A stretch of DNA of 64,000 nucleotides from Bradysia coprophila. Taxonomy: Eukaryota > Arthropoda > Insecta > Diptera > Sciaridae. Shown here one piece after another: positions 1 through 12,933 of this stretch; position 1 is the stretch's first letter, and every line of letters begins with the position of its first letter. The notes below the pieces were generated by a model. It was not told where the DNA came from. It did not search any database and was given only the letters and a program-made list of their open reading frames with translations. The DNA is taken from positions 1,054,001-1,118,000 of the forward strand of contig NW_023503616.1 in assembly GCF_014529535.1 (NCBI RefSeq). Reading direction: 5' to 3'. Made by a program: the position numbers and the translations under genes.

Positions 1-188
1 TCTTGTGTCTTTCATAAAAGTGATAATTTCATTCGAATCGAAGAAATTCCCATTCGCATTTCATTTTGATCGTTGTGTTTCGCTATAGGTTTTGTACACA
101 CATTGAAAGTATATACAGTAGCGGTTAATGAATTTATATTAGTTTGAAAAACAATAGAAGACGACAATAAAAGTTACTAAAAAAAAGT

Positions 189-3100
189 TCAGTCAAATAC
201 AGTCCAATTATTTCTATCACTTGAGTTTCGCATTGATCCATTCGATTGACTGCTACCACTGGCTCCCATATTACAATCGTCCACCAAACTAAACTGATCC
301 AATCCATATTTTCGCAACAATTCCACATCGTCATCGTTGGTACGGTTTTGAGGCTTCTTCAGCGGCATTTGACGCTGCGGTGTGTAGTAGGGATACATCG
401 GATTCGCAAGGCCGGGTAGCGGCACTCTATTTAGCGATTGCGATGATGACGCTACTAAAGCTGTTTTTGGTGGGGGCATCGGTTTGGCATTTTTATTTAG
501 CGGATCGAAGTCCTCCAGTTCAAAACTTGTGTTCGCTTCGAGGTTGATGAGATTTGGTGTTGTGTCATTTGACTTATTTTGCTGTGAATGTTTTTTTTAA
601 AGAATGTTAGTCGTTTCGTCGAATTATGAATAATTTGTGGTAACTATATTGGTCATGCAAAGCTGTATAAATTCATAATCACATTTTAGATTTATTTTTT
701 TATGCATTCTCGTGCATTAAGTCATGCATCATATCGGTATCAGTTGTTGTCGCCGTTTTATCGCAAAACCTTATTGTTCTGAGAAGTTCATAGAGAAATA
801 TGATTCTATCAATTCGTCATTTATGACTGGACTGGACATTTCCATCCAATATTTTATTTAGAGTTAAGAATTCCATTTCCATTTCATTTCAAGTTCGAAT
901 TCGATGTTTTGTTGAGGTGTAATTTTGTCTTCCTGGACAAAGTAGTCAAATACATTTTTTACAACTTTTTAAAATGAACTTTTGCAGTCTCTGCATATGT
1001 AGGAATTTTAAAAAGTTTGAGAAAAATTATTCCACATCTTTCGAGTTATAAATGGTTTCCAGAACCACAGATTTTGATTTTGTACAATCATTTTGTACCA
1101 TATGATTCTAAGAATAGTTTTCCACTGAGGGATTCTTTTGAAGATAGACTTCTAAAAATCGACCCATTTTTATAAGGGATGGTCTAAATATCACTGGAGC
1201 GGTCTTGAGCCATTGGCGCCGAAATCACTATCATGGACTTTGTGACCGCTGGAAGTGAGCGGCCTGATAGAGGCCTAATCTTTGCCATGATACCACACAT
1301 GTCGGAGTAGTAACAGGTGACAGATTTATTGGTAAATTCACACCTTAAATATTTTAATGTCTCTAGTCTCTACGGCTCAACTGAGAGTAATACTAATAGT
1401 ATTATTGATAACATGGCTTTGTCGGGGTTTTCTAATTTACTCTCAATGAAGCCGTAAAGGCATCAAAGGCATCTTATTTTGAGGTTTTACAAAAATAGCA
1501 AATTTTCGAGTAGAGAGACAACGTACACTACGTATCAGTAGCTACATATTGCCTTCGGCACAAGATCTATGTCCTGCCAAGATGGTTGAAATCGAGCGAA
1601 TATCCGAGCGCACAGACACGTTTCTTAACTTCTTGTTGTAATTTTATTACAAATCAAAATGACCAACAGTTGGTAATAACATAACGCAAACATTGAATAT
1701 AGGAGGATCAATGTCCCGCTTAAATATTGATAGAAATAAGCATTCTAATTTAACCTTCGTTCAGTGCCATGCAGGTTAATAGAACTATAATCGTAAACCA
1801 TTATGCATAACGACATGTAAGATACGGTAACATTTTGAGGGATAAAAGAGGCTTTTTAGACCGAGTGAAGTGACGCAGATATTGCTACTTGTACACACAG
1901 AAAACATGGAACCATCGACTGCATCCATTGTCTCGTCATTGTAGTACAGTTTAAGTTTCGTTCTAATGATTTATGTGTGCAGAAGGATTTAATTTTGTAC
2001 AAAGCGCAATGGCAATTGGTTTTGCTTCCTACACCCGTTAAGCTTCCACAACATACTAACCCATCATATACAACTATCTGAACAACATATAGCTTCAACC
2101 TCAACGTAAACAATTAACAAATGAATTAAATGAATGCAACACACAGCACATACCTCAATGTGTGATTTCCGAATTGGTGCTATAGGCGGTGCCGCCACCG
2201 ATGTATTTATGCTATAAAAATCGTTATTTACAAATTGATTTTCGAACATGGATACGGGAAGATCGATTTTAGTTTTGGCATGATTTGAATTAGATACACG
2301 AGGGGGCACTGGCGGCGAAGGCATTTCCGGTGGACTATCAAAACTTGAGCTTTTCGACGATGAATTAAATGAATCGTCGGATGGATTTGGTATACGATGT
2401 TTCGATGACGATTTTAGTGTTGCCTCGACTAGACATAGTGCCCCGATTGACAATGCGTCCGAGCTATACGAATCGGATGTGCTTTGAAATGTGGGCGTGT
2501 GTAGAAGCGATCCACTTCGTAATGGTCTCAATGTACTGTAGTCCATGGAGGGTTTTAGCTGTACAGGAAATTCAGGAAAAATGATATTATTCGAGAGAAA
2601 AATGGTTTAAAAAAAACATGTTTTACAACGGTAACTCAAGTCAAAATGTACACATTGTGCGAGAGATATTATAGCGGAGTGTGATGATGATGATGATGGA
2701 ATATGAATGGATAGGTAACGGTATATAAATGATAATAAGGACAAAAGCATAGCAATGGGTGTTCGGTCAAATATAAACAGAAATGAAAAAATAAAACTAA
2801 AACAACAACCAAACTGTATATCAAACCATAGCAGCAAAAAAAAACGAACAAAAAAAACCTCAAAATTTCTTATGCCTACGAAAATGAGCAAACCATCTAA
2901 AGCTTTGATAGTTTTTCTTTCATTTTGAACGTTCAACCACTTACGCTTCGGTCGACTGCAGGCATTTTAAACAATGCATGCTGTTGCAGTTCTTGCAATA
3001 TGTTCATCTCTGACGATGAATTTGAACTAGGCTGGCTAACAGTTGGGCTCTTATTGATATGGTTATTATTGGTAAAATTTGAATTATTCATCAATGAATT

Positions 3101-6100
3101 GGAGGTCTGAAGCATTGTATTAGGTTTGCGATGGTTTTGGTTGTGGGAATATTCAGTTTGTGGTCGTTTTGTAAATACCGGTGAATTGGGCGCCGAATGA
3201 TGTCCGCCATCGTGCGATTGCGAGTGGTTGCCATACTGATGCGACGAATTCGGTGGCGTACGATCCCGTAGCTTTGATTTGAAATCTTTGTATGCGCTTT
3301 TGACGCCACGGCTTCCTTGCTTGACCTTTGTTGGTGAATGGGGTTTAATAAAGATTGAGATTAATAACAAAATTTCAAAACGAGAAACGTTAATTAATTG
3401 TAAAATTGCTTTTAAGTTTGGGAAATGTGCGGCCACAAAAAAATTCCCGTGTCATTTCTACGTCTACTTTTTCGATACCTTCCAATGCCAATACAATTTG
3501 TCTGTCGATGATGATTAAATTGCCGTAAGATCAAACTACAGGAAGTCAAATAGACGAATTCAGAATATTAGAAAACATGGGACGTAGAGCACCAGGATCT
3601 GTTTTTCTCGCAAAATTGTTTCGGTCCCAAAAATTTTCGAGTTCATCTACAAATTGACGAAAATGTCCTGACCAATTTTGAAGACGAAAATATAAATTTG
3701 TGCAAATTAAAACCAATGCCTCCACTTAATGTACAACAATGTAGAGTGTGACGAATATTAATCGCCAGTAAAATGAAGCGCGAAAGCTTGGAGATGTGAA
3801 AGCTTACACTCATACACTCTTATTATGTACGTAAAATGTATACCCATGTCAACGAATTGACCGATTGCATTTTTTCACCTGTAGTTTAACAATAAAAATG
3901 TCATGTATGTGCAGAATCTGCATTGCAGATCTGTGTGTTTCTGTAATATACGCACAGAAAAACATACAAACATTAATATAACGCCCATCACCAATGAAAA
4001 ACTAATTCGCCTAATTCAACGGATATCGATTTCTATCTCTGTCATATCCACCTTCAACAACAGAGTCACTCGTTATGGTTTACGATGGAATGTTACGTGC
4101 GTATAAACATAGATTGTCTGTGTTGTGTATGAATTATCAATGATGCGGCACTCCAATTTATTTACTGAATGAATCAGAAACGCGTTATCTCATTATTTTT
4201 CGTAAAAAAATTCGCGGAACTCTTTCAGTCTGTTTGGCTGGATTTGATTTTTTTTTCTTCTTAAAATCTACATCAGTACGCTAGTCATAAGATGAGTAGA
4301 GTACACAGTTTGTATGTCTGAAAAATGCTTGAAAATGTATGAGCCAAATATTTGTAATGCTTGATGTAAACCTGATGTAAACGCCTATTTTTCTGGCATT
4401 TTTCATGGTTCCACAAACTGTGTCCATCCCAAAGAGAAATTGTGGTATTATACCGAAAGTCAATTGTCTCAAATTATCGGTATCCGAATACAAATACTTA
4501 TGTACATTATAATCCACAATCATTCGGAATGAAAGCAATCGTTATCAATCAACGAGTAAATTAAGATGAGTACAGAGTTCCAAAATGCATGAAAAATGCT
4601 TGCAAAATCAGGCGTGAAAAATATTCGGAATTTGTCTCATACATTATCGTATATTATGTCAATATTTCTCACATTTGATGTAAACTCTGATTTTGCAAGC
4701 ATTTTTCACGATCTGGGTACTCGCCTTTAAAAATGAGACACTCGTGTTGACTTTTAATTTATGAAATCTAGTACTTGGTACAGACTTACTTAGATCAAAT
4801 AGAATAGCGTATTGATGGTATTGTGTGAAAAGTAGAAAATAAAGCACCACTCACCGATTCCATCGCAGACTTATAAGCAGGATTAGTCTGCAAAAACCCG
4901 AACTTTAATTACATTACACTCAAAAAAGCACACATTTAGCATTATTAGTTGTGTCAACAAAAAAGAGAATTTTGAAATCTTATTGTGAACATTTAATTGA
5001 AAGAAAAGAAAAACAAAATCTCACACTGAAATGTATATAATAATGATTTGACGGTGACAATGTTTCATTATGAACGATGTCGTGAAAATGTTTTGCACAA
5101 AAAATCTCTCACCTTGTCCTTAACATTTTTCAAGAATCCCTTGTAGTGCATTCCCTTTCGACCGGTTTTCTCCGAATGCCTCAACGTTTCCAATTCAAAT
5201 TCATCGGAAAAACCGAGACCAGTGTTCAGCATGTCAAGTCTTTCCTCGATGAACTGTGCAATCGAAACGGTTTTTATTTTTTTATTTTCTTTTTCATATT
5301 TCCCAACGAACCTGCTGAAATATTTGCAATTCCATCATGTTCCGCAGAAACGGTCTCAGGCTCGGTGCACGTGAATCAATGAATGTGTCACGGTCCCATG
5401 TTATTTTGTCGCCCTGTGTAAACTTTATTGCATCCCTGTATCCTCCGATTAATTGAACTAGAATTCCTAAAAATATTTTCGAGACCCGATCGCCGATGTG
5501 TTCACTAGGATTGCTCAACTGCTTTTTCAGCTGAGACACCAACTCTTGTGGCATGCTTTTAACATCGTCGAAGGGTGAATCAAAGGTCTTGTTATCACAG
5601 TTCAGGACTACAACTTCACCCAATTCATCACGAGTCATCTAAAATAACATTGCCTCCAGTTAATTCATTCAATTTTTCTTCCATAACAAGTTCCTTACGG
5701 TTTTCAATACTGCTTCAGGAACTCCGATTAAAAACGGCATTGGTGCACATAAAATTTCTCTCATTTTCATTGGTAGTATCGGAATGAATATGTGCTGCCA
5801 TACCATTGGATATAAAAAAGCGTTAGCGGCCTGTACACAAGAGGACAAACGATCGAAACGGTGTGATGTAAACACGATGCGCCGTTCTGCTAACATAGCA
5901 GCAAATACGCTGATCATGTTCCTTGCATCGACAAAATTATAATATAAATTGAGGTTGTGATTCTCTGGAATACTCGGTAACTGGAATTGGGAAGGCCGTT
6001 GGAACATGAAATTCTGTGAAACAAAATTGAAAAAAAGGGTTCCATTGAATGTATTGTTGAAGTTAACGCAAATCAGCTTTCTTACATTTGTTCCAGAATT

Positions 6101-6683
6101 GTAAAACAATTTCAAGCTGGCCCCTGGTTCAGGAACTCCTCGGTTATAGGCTTCGGACAAAAATGGTTGAAATTCATCGCCATCCGATTTTTTCAATTCA
6201 CCCAAAACATTCATGAAACGAATGAACGTGTCGTGCCATGGTAAATAAGTTATTAGTACCATCGCAGTTCCTGATCTTGGATCGTGACGACAGAAACCGA
6301 AACGCCATTTCGAGTCACTACTCGTCAGCACAAATGAATACAATTGCAGGGAATCGCTAAAGTGGAAAACAAAGAAACATCCATGTGACCAATTGACGTC
6401 GTTTACAGTCACTTAAGCACATCACTTACTTGGTAAAGTTACACGGATATGCAAAGTCCGGAATTTTAGTGATAATTTCCGGATCTTTGAATTTTTCGGG
6501 GAACGACGATATTATGTATCCACTGGCTTTCTCTCCAGCTGTAGCTGGTCGAATTTCACACCAAAACTCAAAGAGTTTCTGAACTTCTTCACTATTTTTT
6601 TGTGCAATAAATTGGTTTTATTAATAAATTGCTGGTTGTGCTTCTGCAGATTTTGTTACCACTTACTTGTACCGTGAATTCAT
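189..6683 (-). CDS. DENND1: DENN domain-containing protein 1 (connecdenn-like Rab35 GEF), 814 aa, ten exons
   Basis: Exons, 5' to 3': 6683-6667, 6591-6430, 6356-6086, 6013-5699, 5638-5312, 5253-5113, 4887-4855, 3325-2945, 2558-2154, 581-189. All junctions are GT-AG and the frame stays open for 815 codons. The start lies in a 17-nt first exon; it gives MNSRYNEEVQKLFEFWCEI, which matches the usual DENND1 N-terminus (MGSR..). uDENN covers about residues 10-95, cDENN 110-255 (LPSIPEN at 162-168, AERRIVF, LYPMVWQHIFIPILP) and dDENN 256-385 (FDSPFDDV near 274). The family acts as GDP/GTP exchange factor for Rab35 on clathrin-coated vesicles. From about residue 420 the tail is Ser/Pro/Asn-rich and probably disordered; FELEDFDPL near the C-terminus resembles adaptor-binding peptides, but that is inference. 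The intron at 6014-6085 is 72 bp and stop-free, so its retention would keep frame. Identity is secure; alternative C-terminal exons are possible. Confidence 0.92.
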
Positions 6684-6878
6684 TACATTAATTTTAGCCG
6701 AGCTGCATGATTTTGTATCAATTAGAAGTGATTTGTACGAATTTTATTGAAAGAGAAATTTTACTTTTTTGTGACATTTACTACTCATTCATGACAAATG
6801 AAGTCATCCGGATTCTGCGAAACATGACTGCTGAACAGTGTTGTCAGCATTTTGCATCACTGCCGGATTGTATATCGT

Positions 6879-7031
6879 GCCAAAATCAAGGCTGTAAACT
6901 TTGGGGTAGGTCACACAGACACAGATACACCACAGTAGATGATAAAATGGGTGATTTCTTACAAAAATTCACCTCATCTGATGATTCTCGTCGTGGTGAC
7001 CCTCCCAAGTTTACAGCCTTGGCCAAAATAA
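6879..7031. repeat. Foldback element with about 35-bp inverted arms
   Basis: The left arm (6879-6913, core AAGGCTGTAAACTT) pairs with the right arm (6997-7031, core AAGTTTACAGCCTT) with a few mismatches around an 83-bp loop. Weaker pairing continues outward. It looks like a decayed MITE; no target-site duplication was recognised. Confidence 0.55.
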
Positions 7032-7332
7032 AGTATATAAAGGGTTGTGAGGCAGTTTGTGCAACTTTAAGGGCTAGACACAGCTCGTGAGACCGTGAAA
7101 AATAACTGCCGATAAGTATTTACATCAAACAAGAAGAATATTTGACAGATGACTTAGATGACTTATACATTTTATGTCAACATTTTTTGCATTTGTCAAG
7201 CATTTTTCAGAGTTTCTTTATGAACTCTGTACTAATTTTAAGAAAATACCAGTAAGTATTGAGAACCTTTAAAAGTTGTGGTAAAATGACTCAAAGTTAA
7301 GAAGATTTGAGGCAGATAGATGTCTGGACACT

Positions 7333-7465
7333 GATTCTCATTAATTTAAGAATTCGTAGATTGACAGTTGTCACCTTGAAAGTTATGAATCGTATGGACC
7401 ACTCTTAGCGCTCTTAGCATTGAAGTGAAAACTGTCAAGTTACGAATTCTTAAATTCACGAGAAT
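7333..7465. repeat. Hairpin MITE-like element
   Basis: Arms of about 37 bp (7333-7369 and 7428-7465) share the core AATTTAAGAATTCGTA and GACAGTT in inverted order with about 85-90% identity. It is AT-rich and has no coding potential. It lies upstream of the DHHC transcript. Confidence 0.6.
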
Positions 7466-7938
7466 TGACGCCCTGGTATGTATTTGAATATTTTCTTTGA
7501 ATGACAGTGGTGCAGGAATACTTTTGAATTTCGAAACCATTTTACCCATTTTACCGCAGCTTGTGCTGACAGCACTTGCAGAAGAAATTTAGTTGTCAAT
7601 ATCACATGTCATAACAAACCAAACACTGCGAGGAGCAGTGAATGTTTTCATTTACATGTAACCTGACTGAATTATTGCATTGATTTATTTAATTGATTCA
7701 CAACTCCGGTAAGAACGGCTAATAATTGGGCAATCGCTCTCCAAAATTTGATTAGATTTTTCGCTAAATTTCTGCCGCAACTTTATCGCCCGTCGCGGAA
7801 TAATTTTTTTTTTCTTCACATGAGTCAGTGTTGAAGTACTAAACTGATAATCAAAGAACTAATTTAAAATTGATGTTATCGATTCAAGCAATGACCGCAT
7901 TTCCTTTCAACTTATTGCAGAACGAATACTAGCCAGCC

Positions 7939-8775
7939 ATGAAAATTCGTAAATCAATTCTACCTCATGGCCTAACCGACATGGGATCCACAGTGTTTCT
8001 TGCCATTTGCATACCGGCCGTATTTATTTTTGAAATAGTTATCATATTGCCAGCATTCTTTGAACCGGGTACATTGATGTATATCCTGCACATAGTTTTG
8101 GGTACATTCCTGTTATTCAATGTCACCGCAAACAAAATCACGATGATGTTACGTGACACCAGTATCAAAGGTGAAAAATTAGTGCCCAGTGAAAGGACTG
8201 AAAAGCTCTGGAAAATGTGTGCTGTGTGTGAAACGTTAACGCCTCCACGGACATGGCATTGTAACACTTGTAATACATGCATCTTACGACGTGATCATCA
8301 TTGCGCATTCACCGGCTGTTGTGTCGGTCACACTAATCAGAGATATTTTTTAATGTTACTCGGTTACCTGTTTCTTAGTACGTTCTACGCTAGTCTGTAC
8401 AACAACTATTTCATTTGGGTCATTCATGCGGATAAATTCCTGAAAAGTGCAACGATTTTGAAATTGGCCTTTCCACTGTTCATGATCGCATGGGATCAAT
8501 CGACCGAGACGTGTTATCTGGCTGGATATCTGATAAATATGGTCGGAGTGTTCTTCATTGGATTTTTGCTCATTTATCACATGCGCAATGTGCTTCGAGG
8601 CACGTTAACTCATGAAAAGACATTGGCTTACGATCTGGGAGTCAAAAGAAACATTGAAATGGTTTTTGGTGTCAGATGGTACCTGACATGGATTTCACCG
8701 TTTGTTACGAGTGACTTGCCACATGACGGAATTCACTGGGGGGATGTGCTGGAAGAGGCTAGTAAAAATCGATAA
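7939..8775 (+). CDS. ZDHHC24-like palmitoyltransferase, 278 aa, intronless coding region
   Basis: DHHC proteins are multi-pass membrane S-acyltransferases that transfer palmitate from acyl-CoA to protein cysteines. The zinc-binding cysteine-rich domain covers residues 94-136: C94xxC97, H107-C108xxC111xxC114, then DHHC at 119-122 with C122 as the acyl-accepting cysteine, followed by CCVGHTNQRYF. Hydrophobic segments lie at about 17-41, 47-64, 138-160, 170-186 and 194-215. The usual TTxE motif after the last membrane helix is replaced by TLTHEKT. The segment GVRWYLTWISPF near 244-255 fits the conserved C-terminal region. The start is the first ATG after an acceptor-like TTGCAG, which implies a spliced 5' UTR. 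Possible poly(A) signals lie at 9023 and 9090. Insects carry many paralogues of this subfamily, so the exact orthologue is not assigned. Confidence 0.93.
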   Translation: MKIRKSILPHGLTDMGSTVFLAICIPAVFIFEIVIILPAFFEPGTLMYILHIVLGTFLLFNVTANKITMMLRDTSIKGEKLVPSERTEKLWKMCAVCETLTPPRTWHCNTCNTCILRRDHHCAFTGCCVGHTNQRYFLMLLGYLFLSTFYASLYNNYFIWVIHADKFLKSATILKLAFPLFMIAWDQSTETCYLAGYLINMVGVFFIGFLLIYHMRNVLRGTLTHEKTLAYDLGVKRNIEMVFGVRWYLTWISPFVTSDLPHDGIHWGDVLEEASKNR

Positions 8776-9447
8776 ACATTTCACACGGAATGTTACATTT
8801 ATTTTGCCAAAAATACAACAAATTTTCATTGACGCAAGACTACATGTATACCTAGTTCAAAATTGCAGGTAAAGGCACGGAAAAGAGACTTAATTGTATT
8901 GTATTAGCTAGAACATTTTTTTAAAATTACTGATGCTTACGTATATAGCACAAACATTATTATATCACCGTTTTTTACTAACCAAAAATGATGAGTCTAC
9001 CTGTCCATTGTTGTTGTACAATAAAATTCGTTTCTAGTCAACAGTCGTATAACAATCCTTTTGATGTTTCATTGTAAATTTTATGGACAAATAAACTATT
9101 GAGTGCTTGCATTTTGCAGACAAATTTTTGTATTGCATCAATTTCTATATCTCGCCTGAAACTAATTCTGCTCCATGGAAATTACTTATAAAAACACATT
9201 CGTAAATGAACATTCCTAAGTTTTGGTTACACAGTGTGTAATACGCACTCATGTCCCATGAGTAAAAATGAGTTTTTATTAAACCAACTCCGAATATTAT
9301 ATAACATCAATGTATTGCACATCTGCATTCGCTTTACATTCCTCATCTACTTTTGTAACCCTCCCTTTGCTCAAATGAAATAAATTTGCATTTTACTTAA
9401 TGACGTAAAAACCTCCGCACTCGTCAAAATAAATAGTTATTTACATT

Positions 9448-9558
9448 ACAAGGGATAAAAAGATGAAAAGTAGAGTTTTTGTGTGAATTTTGTTGTCCGA
9501 GGCGAAGCCGAGGTCAATAAACACACGAAAACGAGACTTTTCATCTTTTTGTCCCTTG
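9448..9558. repeat. Hairpin element with GC-rich loop motif
   Basis: The arms 9448-9471 and 9535-9558 are inverted copies of ACAAGGGATAAAAAGATGAA. The loop carries GAGGCGAAGCCGAGGTCAATA. Related arm and loop pieces occur near 40860-40915, and the loop motif recurs near 49125. Confidence 0.65.
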
Positions 9559-9909
9559 TTATGAAATGGATTTTACATGCTGAGGGCTTCGAAAGAAGTG
9601 CTTGAAACATGAAAAGTACGGTTTTCGACGCATGTAGCATGTAAGGGTGTTTAATGACTTCAAATGGTAAACATGGTAAATGCCCTTTTATGGGTATCCT
9701 GTATCAAATGCAGCAAAATCTTCACAGACGATAATGGGGTAGTAATAGGATAATGTACTACCACACTGTAACGTATGTTCACTGGTACCACTACCGAATA
9801 TGCTACTTCTTTCGATCAACTCTACGCATTTTCAACCGATTTAGATAAAATCTTTTACTTTCTATTCATTAGGTTTTCAATTTTGGCTATAACATGCATT
9901 TTGTGAGAC

Positions 9910-10055
9910 CGAAAACACACGAGCAATTTTGCGTTGCTAACATCGGCAATTATGCTGCGTTCTTCATTGTTTAATGTATGCTTCAAGTCCGATTACAATG
10001 CAAAGCTCAACATAATTGTCGATTTCGGTAAGGTAAAATTGCTCGGGTGTTTTCG
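9910..10055. repeat. Inverted-repeat element, 'AATTATGCTGCG' family, copy 1
   Basis: The outer arms share GAAAACAC(A/C)CGAGCAATTTT in inverted order, and inner arms carry AATTATGCTGCG-type sequence. The central 80 bp closely resembles the element at 12934-13081 (CATTGTTTA, GTATG and TCCGATTACAATG occur in the same order), so the two belong to one family. Confidence 0.6.
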
Positions 10056-10266
10056 GCATTATTAAAGATCGATTACCCTTGACATTAATCCGACCCCAAA
10101 ACTGAAATATCATTCATCAAATCAAAGAAATGGTTATTTCACATTAAAAATTAATTTCTTTATGAAGTAGATCTTTACTGGATACACTACGACTAGGAAG
10201 TAAAATCCCGAAATTGCCAGAAAATTACTTCATCCGAAAGGTTAACATTAGAACACTGGCTTTTTA

Positions 10267-11822
10267 CTAATTCTCTAAGGAGCGGCAATCTCTTCCATGC
10301 CAATTTTCCGCTAGGCTAGACAAGTATCTGTTTACTTCCATAACACGGGCACGTTGTAAATCCAGTCGCTCTTGATGAGCGTCTGTCCAATGTTCCTGGA
10401 ACGATGTTGGTAAATTTATACAAAATTATTGGCGGGAAGAAAATTTCAAAATTACCACATGGGAACCCATCCGCCCTAAATTCTTTATCTTGTCTTGTAC
10501 AATTGATATTTGCTTCAAGTACCATTCTTGAGCTTTATCAACAGCATTTAGTCCATCCATCAACACTACCTGAAAAGGGAACATTTGCATTCACTAAACA
10601 TTTTTATCAACTTAAGTGAATAGAAAGCAGCAGAGCAAAAAATAATCTTAGGCTGACAAAGCCGGTGGGCCGATTAGTAATCTATTCAATTTATGAATCT
10701 TGGACTGGTATATACCACTAAAAACAATAGCCATAGCACTGCTACTAGCACTAGTAGCAGTGCTGTGCAATAGCATTTTATATCAACCACGGTCACAGTT
10801 ACTGCTATACACACTTCACATTTGCATAGAATGAATGTTAATTGAAGGAACTGTTGTTACTGATTACAAAGCAAAAAATCTGAGAAATTTGTTACCTTTT
10901 CTTGTTCTAACTGCTTCAATTTCCTCAACAAATTGTAGTCAATTCCATTCTGTAGTGTATGACGCCTGGGCTCACGTCTTCGAACATTCGCTTTCTTTTG
11001 AAACAAATTATTTTGCGGCTGACCGTCAGCTGTACCACGGTTTATCTGGGTCACCTGGTATTTCTTATCTTTATTATCCATTTCATTCATCAAAACACCC
11101 ATTTGCCAATTTTGTAGAGCATGACGAATTTCAGCTTTATCAAATCGATCCAAATTATTTATATTTGTTACACCATTGCCCATAACCAAGGCCGTTCGCG
11201 GTGGTTTCGGCGGTGCGTATAAACTTGGTATAATGTACGGTTCGGGTGTTGTATTATCGCTGTCTTTTTCTGGACAAAGTTTTGGCAAACTAAGAGTTCG
11301 TTGAACTGGTATTGCATTATTTGGTCGTACAGCTGCTGTGTTATTGCTATTCCATTGTGATGAAGTGGAAAAGGAATTTTCTAAATCCAACAGTGGAGCT
11401 GATGGTGGTCGTTGTAGTTTTTTAGTATCCGAACTATTGATGTCATTGTTGTTGGTCAATGATTTTCTCGTTTTGTTCGCATCATTTTGGTTGCGTAAAC
11501 AAATTTTTAATCCGGCACAAAATCGCTCGAACGTTAACATACCATTTAATGGGGTTACCTTCGCTAAACACTCGATTACGCCATGTGGAAGACCTTTGGC
11601 ACCATCATCTTGCCACCGTTGCTCAATATCGGACAATCTAACAAAACCCGTTCTTTTGTCGTCCATTAAATCAAACAGTGTTCTCATTGCAGAAACAAAC
11701 TGTTTTGGTAAATTTTCGACTGGCCCACTATTGAATTTCAGTGCTAGAGTTGGTTGTACATTTCCAAGTGGAATGTTTTGTTTTGTTGGTATATTCGATG
11801 ATCCAATATTTCTTTGCATCAT
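10267..11822 (-). CDS. Suppressor APC domain-containing protein 2-like, 389 aa, three exons
   Basis: Exons 11822-10896, 10569-10456 and 10395-10267 join in frame to 390 codons including stop. The N-terminal suppressor-APC domain, roughly residues 38-112, contains LFDLMDDKRTGF, LSDIEQRW, LPHGVIECL and LTFERFCAGLK. This is a degenerate EF-hand-like arrangement typical of SAPCD2. The middle is Pro/Ser/Asn-rich and probably disordered. The C-terminal helix from about residue 300 (LLRKLKQLEQEK, LNAVDKAQEWYLKQI, DLQRARVMEVNRYL) looks coiled-coil and matches the SAPCD2 tail. Vertebrate SAPCD2 modulates LGN/Pins cortical localisation and spindle orientation; transferring that role to this protein is inference. 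The start is the first of two adjacent methionines. The 326-bp first intron contains a perfect palindrome at 10735-10764. Confidence 0.85.
10735..10764. repeat. Perfect 14-bp-arm palindrome in an intron
   Basis: AGCACTGCTACTAG and its exact reverse complement are separated by two bases (CA). It lies in intron 1 of the SAPCD2-like gene. No function is evident. Confidence 0.8.
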
Positions 11823-12933
11823 TCACGTTGAATGGAACACACTCAAATATTTTATAAAAGTAAATTGAACAATAAACTACTCGTAATGTTACACGAATGT
11901 GGTTAAATGCAACAGCATATTTCTTTATGGACAATGCACTCACTCGTCGTTGGTTCACGGTTCACTCTTCTTCTATGACTGCAGTGGCCGCGCACACACA
12001 ATGAATGCAATATCACAATGTTATAGTTATAGCATCGAGTTACACATGAGCTGAGCATATACGTATAACTAAAAACACGTTTAGCACACAAACTTGATCT
12101 TATACCTAAATTGATAGACGTTTCGCGATAGTTGAAAATTGCAGTCTATACTTTCGATTTAAATTTTTGTTTGTTAAACATATCGAAATGACTATACTAT
12201 GAGATCATTACAATGAAATGTTGCTCTATTTTGGATGTTATACACCTTTTCTGAGTCCACACGAGTCACAACTACAATATACCCGCCTTCATCTGTTGTA
12301 TTGATGCTGGTAACTAAACAACTTTAGCAAATGTACCGTTTTAATATTGTAAATTTTTGACATTTTATTGTAGGTACGTCCTTTCCACCTACGTAGAATT
12401 CCAATACTGTTGAAATCATAATATCACACTGACTGCTAGCGACTTGTTTAACAGAGGCCATACATTAGCGCTTTTAACATAATCTACCTGCTCTACCGTG
12501 TATTTAACATACATTTCGATTGAGAGAATATTTAAAAAAAAAAAAAACGTTTTACCTATACAAATGCTCCAAAACATAACCGACTGTAAAAATATTGGTT
12601 GGTACACTCTTTCAGTGAAGGTATATCGTGGTTAACATTCTAAATTAAAAGAAAAACAAATGGTCTGATAGTGGATAGTAGTGCAGTCAATTGTTGTAAA
12701 AAGAAATGTTAAAAAAAGGAAGTATTTCTGATTCTGATTTGAATGAATAGAGTGTTATGATGAAAGAGAAGTAAATACTTTGACAAGTACCCCAAGGCAA
12801 TTTATAATAACTAGAATTCGGTTTTCTCGCTCTGATCATAACAGTCTATAAAGGATCTAATGAAATTCTTCTTATTTTCTTCACAATGTTAAAAGTAGGG
12901 CTGCAAATCAAATTGGCCTAGAGAAGAAGCTAC

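Larger units (their letters stand above)
6684..7938. other. Divergent intergenic region between DENND1 and the DHHC gene
   Basis: The two genes point away from each other, so this 1.25 kb should hold both promoters. A probable 5'-UTR intron of the DHHC gene runs from a donor at 7709 (CCG|GTAAGA) to an acceptor at 7920 (TTATTGCAG). Two imperfect hairpin elements lie at 6879-7031 and 7333-7465. The open frame at 6707-7090 reads across the first hairpin and is not a gene. No clear TATA box was seen. Confidence 0.6.
8776..10266. other. Intergenic region between convergent DHHC and SAPCD2-like genes
   Basis: It contains the DHHC 3' UTR with AATAAA-type signals (for example 9090-9095) and two inverted-repeat elements at 9448-9558 and 9910-10055. 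Nothing else recognisable as a gene was seen. The 64-codon minus-strand frame around 9446-9640 lies mostly inside the first repeat. Confidence 0.6.

Noticed and set aside
6707-7090. 127-codon open frame on the plus strand
   Set aside because: It reads straight through an inverted repeat at 6879-7031 and has no family resemblance; it is a by-product of the element.
11338-11868. 176-codon plus-strand frame
   Set aside because: It is antisense to the first exon of the SAPCD2-like gene, whose domain motifs are clear.
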